Assembly: GCF_011927765.1 (NCBI RefSeq)
Contig: NZ_JAATJG010000009.1
Span: 1-64,000 of the forward strand
Length of the DNA stretch: 64,000 nucleotides
Source of the DNA: Wenyingzhuangia aestuarii
Lineage (GTDB): Bacteria > Bacteroidota > Bacteroidia > Flavobacteriales > Flavobacteriaceae
Direction of reading: 5' to 3'
Part shown: one piece after another, positions 28,228 to 37,100 of the stretch
Numbering within the stretch: the first letter of the stretch is position 1
Layout: each line of letters begins with the position of its first letter
Made by a program: the position numbers and the translations under genes
Notes under the pieces: generated by a model
The model's input: only the letters and a program-made list of their open reading frames with translations
What the model was told of the DNA's origin: nothing
Database searches by the model: none

Positions 28228-28812
28228 ATGAAAAGATTAAAGTTAAAAAATTTACTTGTACTATTTACCCTAGTCTTTTATAGTCAAATGAATTCACAAA
28301 TTAATTACAACAAAGAAGCATGGTCTTTTGAATTGGATAAAAAAGTTAAATATAATGGAGGAACTGCTGATATTATTACTGCATGGACCCAAGATGCTGG
28401 TTTTACACTATCATCTGAATATGTACACTCTGGAAAATATAGCTGTAAAATGGACTTTAGCAAACAAGACAAATCTGGAAAACTCCAAACTTGGAGATCT
28501 AAACAAGGAAAAGAAGGTGACATACAAGTTCTGTCTAAAAAATCTTATTCTGTAAGTGCTTGGTTCTACATTCCGTCAGGAACTCCTTCTGGAAAATTAG
28601 GTATTAGTCTTCAAAAATCAGGTGGTAAAGAGGTTGTAGCCAACTTAAACTTAAAAAGAGTTAAGGTAGGTGAATGGACAAAAGTAACAGCTAAATTTAA
28701 TGGAATTCCTGTTGTTGATAAAAAACTATGGAGCAGTGTAAGTTATTACTCTAAGCCTAAATCAAACATCACTATATACGTAGATGACATAACATTCCAA
28801 GAACTCAATTAA
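28228..28812 (+). CDS. Secreted jelly-roll (CBM-like) protein without sorting domain
   Basis: 194 residues. The signal peptide ends near YSQMNS-QIN. The rest is one beta-rich domain ending TIYVDDITFQEL, matching the layout of the 285-residue protein upstream of the regulator but stopping where that protein's sorting domain begins. It should therefore stay in the periplasm if the type IX system is needed for export. No catalytic residues are apparent. It lies 88 bp after the regulator gene, and a strong terminator follows. Confidence 0.6.
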   Translation: MKRLKLKNLLVLFTLVFYSQMNSQINYNKEAWSFELDKKVKYNGGTADIITAWTQDAGFTLSSEYVHSGKYSCKMDFSKQDKSGKLQTWRSKQGKEGDIQVLSKKSYSVSAWFYIPSGTPSGKLGISLQKSGGKEVVANLNLKRVKVGEWTKVTAKFNGIPVVDKKLWSSVSYYSKPKSNITIYVDDITFQELN

Positions 28813-28827
28813 ATTGTAAAAAAGAAA

Positions 28828-28844
28828 GCAGGTAGGTAGGTTGA
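28828..28844 (+). repeat. 17-bp direct repeat, copy 1
   Basis: GCAGGTAGGTAGGTTGA, identical to 29471-29487. Both copies follow AAAAAAGA-type sequence. The pair flanks the gene debris. Confidence 0.6.
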
Positions 28845-28893
28845 TTTCGGAAGCTTTTTCTTTCATTTAGCATTCTACTTTTTTACACTTCAT

Positions 28894-28935
28894 AAAAACG
28901 AGCCGATTATATCTTTATAATCAGCTCGTTTTTTT
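28894..28935 (+). terminator. Terminator after the jelly-roll gene
   Basis: Arms AAAAACGAGC (28894-28903) and GCTCGTTTTT (28924-28933), with further inner pairing ATTATA/TATAAT and a trailing T-run. Confidence 0.8.
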
Positions 28936-29062
28936 AATGTATTTGAGCCAAATAGAAAAAAGTCGTCTTATAAAATATAATGTAGCCTTCTCCTTTTTAG
29001 GACACCTCAAAATTCGACAAATAATTATTATTTAGGTTAGATTTGGAGAAAAAGATTTTCAG

Positions 29063-29111
29063 GAGAAAAGTAATTGTCTGGTAAGGAAACTTGCAAACTC
29101 GGGTTGTTTTT
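29063..29111 (-). pseudogene. hsdM remnant
   Basis: About 50 bp that match hsdM at 15338-15387 with three substitutions. Read on the minus strand it still encodes NNPSLQ, three changed or shifted residues, then LPDNYFS, so it came from a diverged hsdM, not from a recent copy of the intact gene. It is fused at a TTTCT-type microhomology to the debris that follows. Confidence 0.7.
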
Positions 29112-29388
29112 CTAAACAGATTTTAGAAGGCAAACTGATTTCTGCTACCGCATTTGAAGAATTTTTAAAAGCAATTACAAGGCAAAGTACGGAGAAGAAC
29201 CTTTGTATGCCACCATACACAGCATTTATTATACCTCTATGAGATACGATGCTATTTACGTATCTATTTATTGGGAATTTTTAATTGATGAAACCTACAT
29301 TAGTTCTTTTACCATAGACAAACCTGCCTGTACTCATCCTGCCGTTCCTATGGCTCAAAATTTTAGGTTTGAAAAATATGAGGATTAA
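29112..29388 (+). pseudogene. Frameshifted C-terminal part of an unknown gene
   Basis: The first part reads SKQILEGKLISATAFEEFLK and then shifts frame near a run of AAGG/AAAG bases into YGEEPLYATIHSIYYTSMRY and on to a stop after RFEKYED. Its beginning matches the truncated gene at 17405-17536. No start codon belongs to it. Together with the hsdM remnant it shows that a second, diverged copy of the hsdM-to-cassette region once lay here and was largely deleted. Function of the original protein is unknown. Confidence 0.6.
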
Positions 29389-29699
29389 AAAAAACCTAAC
29401 AGTCACATATAAAGAAACTTAAATAACAAGCACTACAACTAACAAATAAATTCACTCAACAAAAAAGACGGCAGGTAGGTAGGTTGAATTTGTGAAATTT
29501 TATATTTTTTCTAAAATCAACATTACAAATAACGTTCTCAAAAAGGATGGATGAGTAGTTTTACTAACCTTTTTCTTTCATATAACATACTGTTCTGTCA
29601 TATATAACAAAGAAGTAAAAATCAGTAATCTTGTCAGTGACATATGGTTTATTTAAAGCAATTAAAATAATTGACACCCTATCTGACACCTAAAAATAA
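29389..29699. other. Non-coding stretch between debris and tRNA
   Basis: AT-rich, with no frame I can support. It contains the second 17-bp direct repeat and a stretch CTTTTTCTTTCATATA near 29570 that resembles CTTTTTCTTTCATTTA near 28854, so parts of the two repeat surroundings are duplicated. Confidence 0.4.
29471..29487 (+). repeat. 17-bp direct repeat, copy 2
   Basis: GCAGGTAGGTAGGTTGA, identical to 28828-28844, 643 bp apart. Confidence 0.6.
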
Positions 29700-29725
29700 A
29701 AAACCCCAGTAAAAACTGGGGTTTT
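29700..29725 (-). terminator. Terminator of the tRNA gene
   Basis: An 11-bp stem (AAAACCCCAGT with ACTGGGGTTTT) and 4-nt loop, followed on the minus strand by a T-run. It lies 13 nt after the tRNA 3' end. Confidence 0.85.
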
Positions 29726-29738
29726 AGGCTTTAAGTAG

Positions 29739-29812
29739 TGGTCCCACATGGGCTCGAACCATGGACCCCCTGATTATGAGTCAGGTGCTCTAACCAGCTG
29801 AGCTATGAGACC
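29739..29812 (-). tRNA. tRNA with CAT anticodon (tRNA-Met or lysidine-type tRNA-Ile)
   Basis: A 74-nt cloverleaf: acceptor GGTCTCA/TGGGACC (one wobble pair), D arm GCTC/GAGC, anticodon stem CCTGA/TCAGG with loop CTCATAA, and T arm CATGG-TTCGAGC-CCATG. The discriminator is A and CCA is not encoded. CAT anticodons occur in initiator Met, elongator Met and TilS-modified Ile tRNAs. The first acceptor pair is G-C and the anticodon stem lacks the three G-C pairs of an initiator, so elongator Met or Ile is likely. Its 3' end faces the accessory region. Confidence 0.93.
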
Positions 29813-29873
29813 TAAAGCGGTGGCAAATTTACTATATTTTTACAATCTCACAAATATTTTTATGAGTTTATAT

Positions 29874-30875
29874 TTAAGCTTTTCTACCCATTAAATAATT
29901 ACCAAAAGCAATTAGTTGATTTTTAGCCTCTTCTGATATAGTAACCGAATCTAAAACTTTAAAAGCTTTGTTGGTATAATCTGTTATTTCTTGCTTAATA
30001 GCCTGTACAGCTCCGCTTTTTTCAAACAAAAGCTTAACATCATTAATTTTCTGATCAATATTATCTACATCATTCGCATAATAATTTTGGAATAATTCCA
30101 AATCATCACCTTGCAAACTTTTTTCAGCTTTTAAAACCAAAAACGTTTTTTTATTCTCTATAATATCTCCTCCTATTTGTTTTCCAAATGTTTCAGGATC
30201 TCCAAAAGCATCTAAATAATCATCTTGTAATTGGAAAGCCAAACCTAAATTTAATCCATATTTATAAAAAGCAGTGGCATCCTCATCAGAAGCTCCCGCT
30301 ATAATAGCTCCCATTTTTAAAGCTGCTGCTACTAATACAGAGGTTTTTAATTTAATCATTTCAATATACTCAGGGATGGTAACGTCCATACGTTTCTCAA
30401 AATCCATATCATATTGCTGTCCTTCACAAACCTCTAAGGCTGTTTGCTGAAACAATTGCATCAATTTCTTATAAATAGCACCATCATACACCTCTAAATA
30501 CTGATTGGCTAAAATCATCATAGCATCTCCAGACAAAATTGCGGTGTTTACATCCCACTTTTCATGTACGGTTTGTTGTCCTCTTCGCAAAGGAGCATCA
30601 TCCATAATATCATCGTGTAATAAAGTAAAATTATGAAATACCTCTATAGCCAAAGCTGCATGCAATCCTTGCTTGTAATCTTTACCAAAGGCATCAATAC
30701 TCATTAACACCAACAATGGTCTTACTCGTTTTCCTCCTAACTGAAGGATATAATCTACAGGTTTGTATAAACTTACGGGTTCTTTTACGGTAACCTCCTT
30801 TTCTAAGAAAGCTAAAAACGATTGTCTAAAATTTGATAAATCCAAGTGATGTTTTTTTAAGTAAAAGTAAAACAA
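29874..30875 (-). CDS. Polyprenyl (isoprenyl diphosphate) synthase
   Basis: 333 residues. It has both Asp-rich motifs of trans-prenyltransferases: LLHDDIMDDAPLRRG, and LQDDYLDAFGD near residue 210. GGKRVRP near 50 is the conserved substrate-binding segment. The enzyme condenses allylic diphosphates with isopentenyl diphosphate, Mg2+ bound by the Asp motifs, feeding quinone or cell-wall lipid synthesis; product length cannot be read with confidence. The first ~12 residues (MFYFYLKKHHLD) are unusual, and a TTG just downstream could be the true start. It is divergent from the TetR-regulated efflux operon. Confidence 0.9.
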   Translation of the reverse strand: MFYFYLKKHHLDLSNFRQSFLAFLEKEVTVKEPVSLYKPVDYILQLGGKRVRPLLVLMSIDAFGKDYKQGLHAALAIEVFHNFTLLHDDIMDDAPLRRGQQTVHEKWDVNTAILSGDAMMILANQYLEVYDGAIYKKLMQLFQQTALEVCEGQQYDMDFEKRMDVTIPEYIEMIKLKTSVLVAAALKMGAIIAGASDEDATAFYKYGLNLGLAFQLQDDYLDAFGDPETFGKQIGGDIIENKKTFLVLKAEKSLQGDDLELFQNYYANDVDNIDQKINDVKLLFEKSGAVQAIKQEITDYTNKAFKVLDSVTISEEAKNQLIAFGNYLMGRKA

Positions 30876-30920
30876 TACTAGACTTTACAAAAACCTAACT
30901 TAAATTTTATATTAAACTTT

Positions 30921-30961
30921 GGAAACTTAATTTGTTTCTAAAGTTTCCTTATGTATATTTG
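30921..30961 (+). promoter_or_regulatory. Promoter and candidate TetR operator of the efflux operon
   Basis: TTTG (30931-30934) and TATATTTG (30954-30961) are separated by 19 nt, an exact Bacteroidota -33/-7 pair. Overlapping it is an inverted repeat, GGAAACTT (30921-30928) and AAGTTTCC (30941-30948), centred on the spacer. A repressor bound there would block the promoter, which fits autoregulation by the TetR protein it precedes. Confidence 0.7.
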
Positions 30962-30983
30962 TGGCCTAAAAATAAAGCGATAT

Positions 30984-31583
30984 ATGAAATGTAAAATACT
31001 TGAGAAAGCATCTGAAATGTTTTTGAACCTCGGATTCAAGAGTGTTACCATGGATGATATTTCTAACGAACTAACCATTTCTAAAAAAACATTATACAAT
31101 CATTTTTCTACCAAAAAGAAATTAGTAGAATCTGTTGCATTGTATATGTTTGAGATTATAAATACGGGAATAGAAGCTATTTGTGAAAAAAACCAGAATG
31201 CTATAGAAGAGCTTTTTGACATTAAACAGTTTGTAAACAATGTATTAAAAAAAGAGCACACCTCTCCTCAGTACCAACTTCAAAAATTTTACCCAGATAT
31301 TTTTGAAAATTTAAATAAAAAACAATTTAGCAGTATGCTAGTTTGTGTAACTAAAAATTTAGAAAGGGGTATTAAAGATGGTTTGTATAGAAGCGATTTA
31401 AACATTGATTTTATAGCTCGTGTTTATTTTACTGGAATGATTGGTATTAAAAACGAAGACACCTTCCCATCAAACCAATACAACAAAGAATGGCTAATGA
31501 ATAATTATTTAGAATATCATTTACGATCAATATCAACCCCAAAAGGAATGGAAACACTAGAACAAATACTAAACAACAAATAA
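30984..31583 (+). CDS. TetR-family transcriptional repressor of the efflux operon
   Basis: 199 residues from the ATG at 30984. An upstream ATG at 30951 is rejected because the -7 element TATATTTG overlaps it. The N-terminal ~50 residues are the TetR helix-turn-helix (VTMDDISNELTISKKTLYNHFSTKKKLV); the rest is a helical ligand-binding and dimer domain with no marked specificity. It precedes the TolC-type gene by 9 nt and so leads a four-gene efflux operon, as is common in Flavobacteriia. The likely ligand is a toxic compound exported by the pump, but none can be named. Confidence 0.88.
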   Translation: MKCKILEKASEMFLNLGFKSVTMDDISNELTISKKTLYNHFSTKKKLVESVALYMFEIINTGIEAICEKNQNAIEELFDIKQFVNNVLKKEHTSPQYQLQKFYPDIFENLNKKQFSSMLVCVTKNLERGIKDGLYRSDLNIDFIARVYFTGMIGIKNEDTFPSNQYNKEWLMNNYLEYHLRSISTPKGMETLEQILNNK

Positions 31584-31592
31584 AAAAAAACT

Positions 31593-32960
31593 ATGAAAAA
31601 AAACGCTATTATTTTTATATGCTTCCTGGCATATTTGATAATTCCCTTACAAGCGAATTCTCAACAACAGGAGCCTATAAAAGAAACCTTAAAAACAGAG
31701 TTTAGCTTAAACGAAGCTATTCAGTACGCTTTACAACACAACAGGCAAGTAAAAAATGCTAGCCTAAGTATTAAAGCAGCAGAAAAACAAAAATGGGAAA
31801 CCATTGCTACAGGTTTACCACAAATAGATGCTAAATTAGAATACTCTAATTCATTTATTAGACCTAGTGCATTGTCAGCAGCACCAGAACCTGGTTCTTT
31901 TAGCCCTGCTTTCTTTTTCCCTAAACACAAAGCAACACCTAGTGTTACACTTACACAATTAATTTTTGATGGATCTTATATTGTAGGATTACAATCTGCT
32001 AAAGTATTCTTAGAAATTTCTAACAATGCAAAAATAAAAACAGATAAAGAAATAGAAAAAGCTGTGGTTAGTGCCTATAACAATGCCTTATTAACCAAAG
32101 AAAGCATTCTTATTTTAGAAAAAAACATCAAAAACTTAACTGATAATATTAAAGAAACAAAAGCATTATTAACCAATGGTTTTGTAGAAGAAGAAGATTT
32201 AGAGCAATTGCAATTAACCTTAAATGATTTAAATAACAATTTAGAAAACCTTCATAATTTAGAAGATATATCTAAAAACTTTTTAAAGTTATTAATGGGA
32301 TATGATACTACTCAAAACATTACCATTGCAGATTCTTTAAATATTTTGGCTGATGAAATTTCTTTATCAAGCACTAAAAACGAAGAAATTTCTGTATTCA
32401 AAAATATTGATTACAAAATTGCAGAAAACACTACTGAATCTAAACGATTGTTGTACAAATTAGAATTGGCAAGAAAACTACCTAGTATCGGTTCTTATTT
32501 AAACGCAGGTTACTTTGGACAATCAGATCCATCTAGCAATGATGAATTTAGATTTTTTAAGAAAGATCAAGTTTGGTTTGGAACTGCCACTTTCGGATTT
32601 CAATTAGACATTCCTATTTTTTCTTCTTTTAAAAGTATTGCAAGAATTAAAAGAGCTAAAATAGATTGGAAAATTTCTCAAAACGAATTAGAAAACACCA
32701 AAGAAGAAATTAAAATAACTATAGAAAAAGCAAAAACTGAACTTCAATTAGCGCTAAACACTTTAAACAATAAAAAGAAGAATTTAAATTTAGCAGAAAG
32801 AATTGAAAGAAAAAACAACACCAAATACACAGAAGGTATTGCAAGTAGTTTTGAACTAAGACAAGCACAAATACAACTATACAGCAGCCAACAAGAATAT
32901 TTACAAGCTATGGTAAATGTTATTAACAAAGAGGCTGAATTAAAAGCATTAAAAAACTAA
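31593..32960 (+). CDS. TolC-family outer membrane efflux protein
   Basis: 455 residues. A signal peptide ends about residue 23 (QANS-QQQ). Two long helical repeats follow, each rich in Asn, Gln, Glu and Lys with the AVVSAYNNALLTKE and LEDEEDLEQLQL-like pattern of TolC coiled coils, and the beta-barrel segments (IGSYLNAGYFGQ, ATFGFQLDIPIFSSF) lie between. It forms the outer membrane channel of the tripartite pump encoded with the next two genes. Length and layout are normal. Confidence 0.9.
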   Translation: MKKNAIIFICFLAYLIIPLQANSQQQEPIKETLKTEFSLNEAIQYALQHNRQVKNASLSIKAAEKQKWETIATGLPQIDAKLEYSNSFIRPSALSAAPEPGSFSPAFFFPKHKATPSVTLTQLIFDGSYIVGLQSAKVFLEISNNAKIKTDKEIEKAVVSAYNNALLTKESILILEKNIKNLTDNIKETKALLTNGFVEEEDLEQLQLTLNDLNNNLENLHNLEDISKNFLKLLMGYDTTQNITIADSLNILADEISLSSTKNEEISVFKNIDYKIAENTTESKRLLYKLELARKLPSIGSYLNAGYFGQSDPSSNDEFRFFKKDQVWFGTATFGFQLDIPIFSSFKSIARIKRAKIDWKISQNELENTKEEIKITIEKAKTELQLALNTLNNKKKNLNLAERIERKNNTKYTEGIASSFELRQAQIQLYSSQQEYLQAMVNVINKEAELKALKN

Positions 32961-32978
32961 ACGCTATAAAATAGAATC

Positions 32979-34112
32979 ATGAAAAAATTTATATATACCA
33001 TTTTAGCAATTACAGCTGTTGCATGTGGATCTAAAGAAAAGAGCATTAATGATATTATTGCCGAAGGAGACATAAAACAAATTAAAGAACAAAGAAGTGT
33101 AGTAGTTGCCAACTTAAAACTATTAGACGATGCTTTGGTAGAATTAGACACCATTAAAAAATTAGCATTGGTTTCTACACACAAACCCGTTCCTACATTA
33201 TTTAATCACTTTGTAGAAATTCAAGGAAACGTAGAAACTAAGCAGAATTTAATTCTATATCCAGAAATGGGTGGTCAGTTAAAAAGTATTTTAGTTAAAG
33301 AAGGTCAAAAAGTAACCAAAGGACAAGTATTGGCTATTATTGATGATTCTGGTTTAAAAGAACAAATTGCACAAACAGAAGCAAGTGCAGCTTTAGCTAA
33401 AACAACTTTTGAAAGACAAGAACGTTTATGGGCTCAAAAAATTGGATCAGAAATTCAGTTTTTACAAGCTAAAACTACTTACGAAGCTCAATCTAAAGCC
33501 GTAGAACAATTAAAAGTACAATTAAGCAAAACTAACGTAACAGCTCCTTTTGCAGGTGTTATTGATGATATTATTACAGAAGCAGGTTCTTTTGTAGCTC
33601 CAGGTCAAACACCAATTACACGTTTAATTAACTTAAACAACATGACTATTAGTGCAGAAATTCCTGAAACTTTTGTTCGTTTTGTTGATGAAGGTAAAAA
33701 AGTAAAAGCATTTTTTCCTGTGTTAGACAAAGAAACAGAAACCGTAATTACACAAGCAGGAAACTTTATCAACCCTAACAACAGAAAGTTTAAAATTGAA
33801 ATGGAAGTTCCTAAAGGAATTAACGCAAAACCAAACATGACTGTTCGTTTGTTGGTGAATGATTATAAAAGCGAAAACGCTATTTTAATTCCACAAAGTA
33901 TTCTTTCTGAAAACGAAAAAAACGAAGAATATGTATATGTAGCTGTTAAAGAAGGAAACAATTATGTAGCACATAAAAACTTTGTAAAAACAGGAAAAAC
34001 AGACAAAAACGATATTGAGGTTTTAGAAGGACTTACAGCAGATTCTTTAGTAATTATAGAAGGGGCTAGAACCATTAGAGAAGGTCAACACGTTAAGATC
34101 TTAAACAAATAA
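32979..34112 (+). CDS. RND efflux periplasmic adaptor (membrane fusion protein)
   Basis: 377 residues. The signal sequence ends in a lipobox (TAVAC), so the protein is lipid anchored. The HlyD/AcrA order is visible: a first beta-barrel half and lipoyl segment (GGQLKSILVKEGQKVTKGQVLAIID), a helical hairpin (AQTEASAALAKTTFERQERL), the second lipoyl half (VTAPFAGVIDDI) and the barrel and membrane-proximal domains to the end. It links the inner membrane pump to the TolC channel. It begins 18 nt after the channel gene and ends 4 nt before the pump gene. Confidence 0.92.
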   Translation: MKKFIYTILAITAVACGSKEKSINDIIAEGDIKQIKEQRSVVVANLKLLDDALVELDTIKKLALVSTHKPVPTLFNHFVEIQGNVETKQNLILYPEMGGQLKSILVKEGQKVTKGQVLAIIDDSGLKEQIAQTEASAALAKTTFERQERLWAQKIGSEIQFLQAKTTYEAQSKAVEQLKVQLSKTNVTAPFAGVIDDIITEAGSFVAPGQTPITRLINLNNMTISAEIPETFVRFVDEGKKVKAFFPVLDKETETVITQAGNFINPNNRKFKIEMEVPKGINAKPNMTVRLLVNDYKSENAILIPQSILSENEKNEEYVYVAVKEGNNYVAHKNFVKTGKTDKNDIEVLEGLTADSLVIIEGARTIREGQHVKILNK

Positions 34113-34116
34113 GACT

Positions 34117-37100
34117 ATGGCTAAAATAAAACAAACCATTAAAGAATTTGCACTGTCATCGTGGGCAATTAACAACAAAACCACCATGTATGTGTTGTGT
34201 GCATTAATTCTAATCTTAGGGCTATCTGCTTATAATAGCATGCCTAGAGAAAGTTTTCCAGAAATTAAGGAAACTAAAATATACATCAACGCAGTATACC
34301 CAGGTAACACTGCAGAAGATATAGAGAGATTAATTGTAGATCCACTTGAAGACAAACTTCAAGATATAAGTAATGTAACTAAAATTACATCTACCTCTCA
34401 GGAAGATTACGGAATCATCATTATAGAATTTGATGAGAACATTACCGTAAGTCAAGCTAAGCAAAAAACCAAAGATGAAGTTGATGGAGTAAAAGCCGGA
34501 GAAGATTGGCCAACCTTTAACGGAGCTAAAGTAGACCCTGCTGTATTTGATTTAAATATATCAGAAGAAACTCCAATTCTAAACATCAACATTGCGGGAG
34601 ATTATCCTGTAGATCAATTAAAATTGTTTGCAGAAACCATTCAAGATGAAATTGAAGAGTTAGACGAAATTAAATATGTAGACATTAGAGGTGCTCAAGA
34701 ATTAGAAGTGGAAGTAGCCGTAGACATTTACAAAATGATGGCTATGCAGGTTAGTTTTGATGATATTATCAATTCCATTAAACAAGAAAACGTAACCATG
34801 TCTGCAGGTAACTTAATTGCAAGCGGACAACGTAGAACCATTAGAATTTTAGGAGAAATAACAGATCCTAAAGAGCTAAAAGACTTTGTTGTAAAAAGAC
34901 AAGGTGGTGTTGTTTACTTAAGAGATGTTGCCCAAGTTTATTTTAAAGACAAAGAAAGAACCACTTTTGCCAGAGAATGGGGACACAATGTTGTAATGCT
35001 TGACGTTAAAAAACGTGCAGGTAAAAACATGGTAGAGGCTGCTGAAAAAATTTCCAAAATTTTAAGCACCATTCAAGAAGACAATACGGTTCCTAAAGAT
35101 TTAACCATTACCACTAGTAATGATCAATCTTCTAAAACCCTAAATCAAGTAGATGATCTTGTAAATAACATCATTTTTGGTATTCTATTAGTAGTTACCG
35201 TATTAATGTTTTTCTTAGGATTTAGAAATGCCTTGTTTGTAGGTTTTGCCATTCCTATGTCTATGTTTATGTCTTTTATGATTATTGATGGACTTGGATA
35301 CACCATGAACACCATGATTCTTTTTGGATTAATTATGGGACTAGGAATGCTGGTAGATAACGGTATTGTGGTGGTAGAAAACGTATATCGTTTAATGGAC
35401 GAAGAAGGAATGTCTAGAACCGAAGCCGCTAAAAAAGGAATTGGAGAAATTGCTTATCCTATTATTATTTCTACAGCTACTACTGTAGCAGCTTTTATTC
35501 CTTTAGGACTATGGCCAGGAATGATGGGACAATTTATGATTTACTTCCCTATTACTTTATCTATTGTATTGGGTTCATCATTATTTGTAGCCATTTTCTT
35601 TAATTCGGTATTGGTATCTCAATTTATGAGTATTGATGAACGTATATTATCTTATAAACAACTAATTAGACTATCTCTAATTTTATGTGTATTTGGTGTT
35701 CCTATTATGCTTTTTGGTGGTGCTATGCACGGTCTAGGTAGTGTAATGGTTGCAACAGCAGCATTGTTTTGGGCTTATCGTTTATTTGTAAAAAATGCAG
35801 CGGTATATTTTCAAGAAAAAATATTAACCGCTTTTGAGAACTCATACGAAAAAGCCTTACGTTTTTCTTTAAGCAGCTGGAGACCTTATGTACTTTTAGG
35901 AGGAACTTTTTTCTTACTAATTGCTTCATTCATACTTTTTGGAATGTCTGTAGGTTCTGGAAGAACTCAAGTAGAATTTTTCCCAGACAACAAACCCAAC
36001 CAAATTGTGGTTTATTTAGAATACCCACAAGGAACAGATATAGACAAAACAAATGCAATTACTAAGCAAGTAGAAAGCCGTGTATACAAAGTCTTAAACG
36101 ACCCTATGTATATGGATGGAGACTACAACTTTTTAGTAGAATCTGCCGTATCGCAAGTAGGTATGGGTGCAGGAAATCCACAAACAGAAGTGGGGAACGC
36201 AGAAATGCCACACAGAGCTAAAATTACAGCTTCTATGCGCGAATATAAATTCAGAAGAGGAATGGACTCAGAAGAATTACGTGTTAAGGTTTTAGAAGAT
36301 TTAAAAGGTAAATTCCCAGGATTGTCTATTTCTGTTGAAAAAGATCCTGTTGGTCCTCCTGCTGGTTACCCTATTAACATAGAAATTAAAGGTGAAGATT
36401 ATGATGAGCTAATTCATGTAGCCGAGAAAATGCAATCTTTTATTGCTGAGAAAAATATTCCTGGTGTTGATGAATTAAAAATAGACGTAAACAAATCTAA
36501 GCCTGCTATGGAAGTTACCGTAGACAGACAAAAAGCAGGAGCTTTAGGAGTGCCTGTAGTTATGGTGGCTCAACAATTAAGACGTTCTATTTTTGGTGAG
36601 AAAGCAAGTGTTTACAAAGAAAACGGAGAAGATTACGATATGTATGTTCGTTTTAAAGAAGAAGACAGAACAAACACTAGCTTGTTATTTAACCAAAGTG
36701 TTATTTTCCGTAGTCAAATAGATGGACAAATAAAAGAAGTTCCAGTATCTGCTTTAACAAAGCAAAAAAACACATCTTCTTTTAGTGCTATTAAACACAA
36801 AAACGGAGTTAGAACCGTAACCGTATATTCTGCTCTTGCCCCAGGTTATAAAGATGCTGGTGCTGTGGTAAAACAAATAGAAACAGAAATGGCTAGTTTT
36901 AACTCGCCAAAAGGAATTTCTTTTGATTTTACAGGACAAATAGAAGAGCAAAACAAACAAATGTCTTTCTTAATGGGAGCCTTGTTAACCGGTTTAGGTT
37001 TAATTGCTTTTATCTTGGTATTCCAGTTTGATTCTATTACCAAACCTGCAATTATTATGGTAGCTATTCTATTAAGTTTTACAGGAGTATTCTTTGGTAT

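Noticed and set aside
29203-29388. Plus-strand frame of 61 residues beginning MYATIHSIYY
   Set aside because: It is the rear of a frameshifted gene; the front in the other frame continues into it. No ribosome site or start fits, so it is treated as debris.
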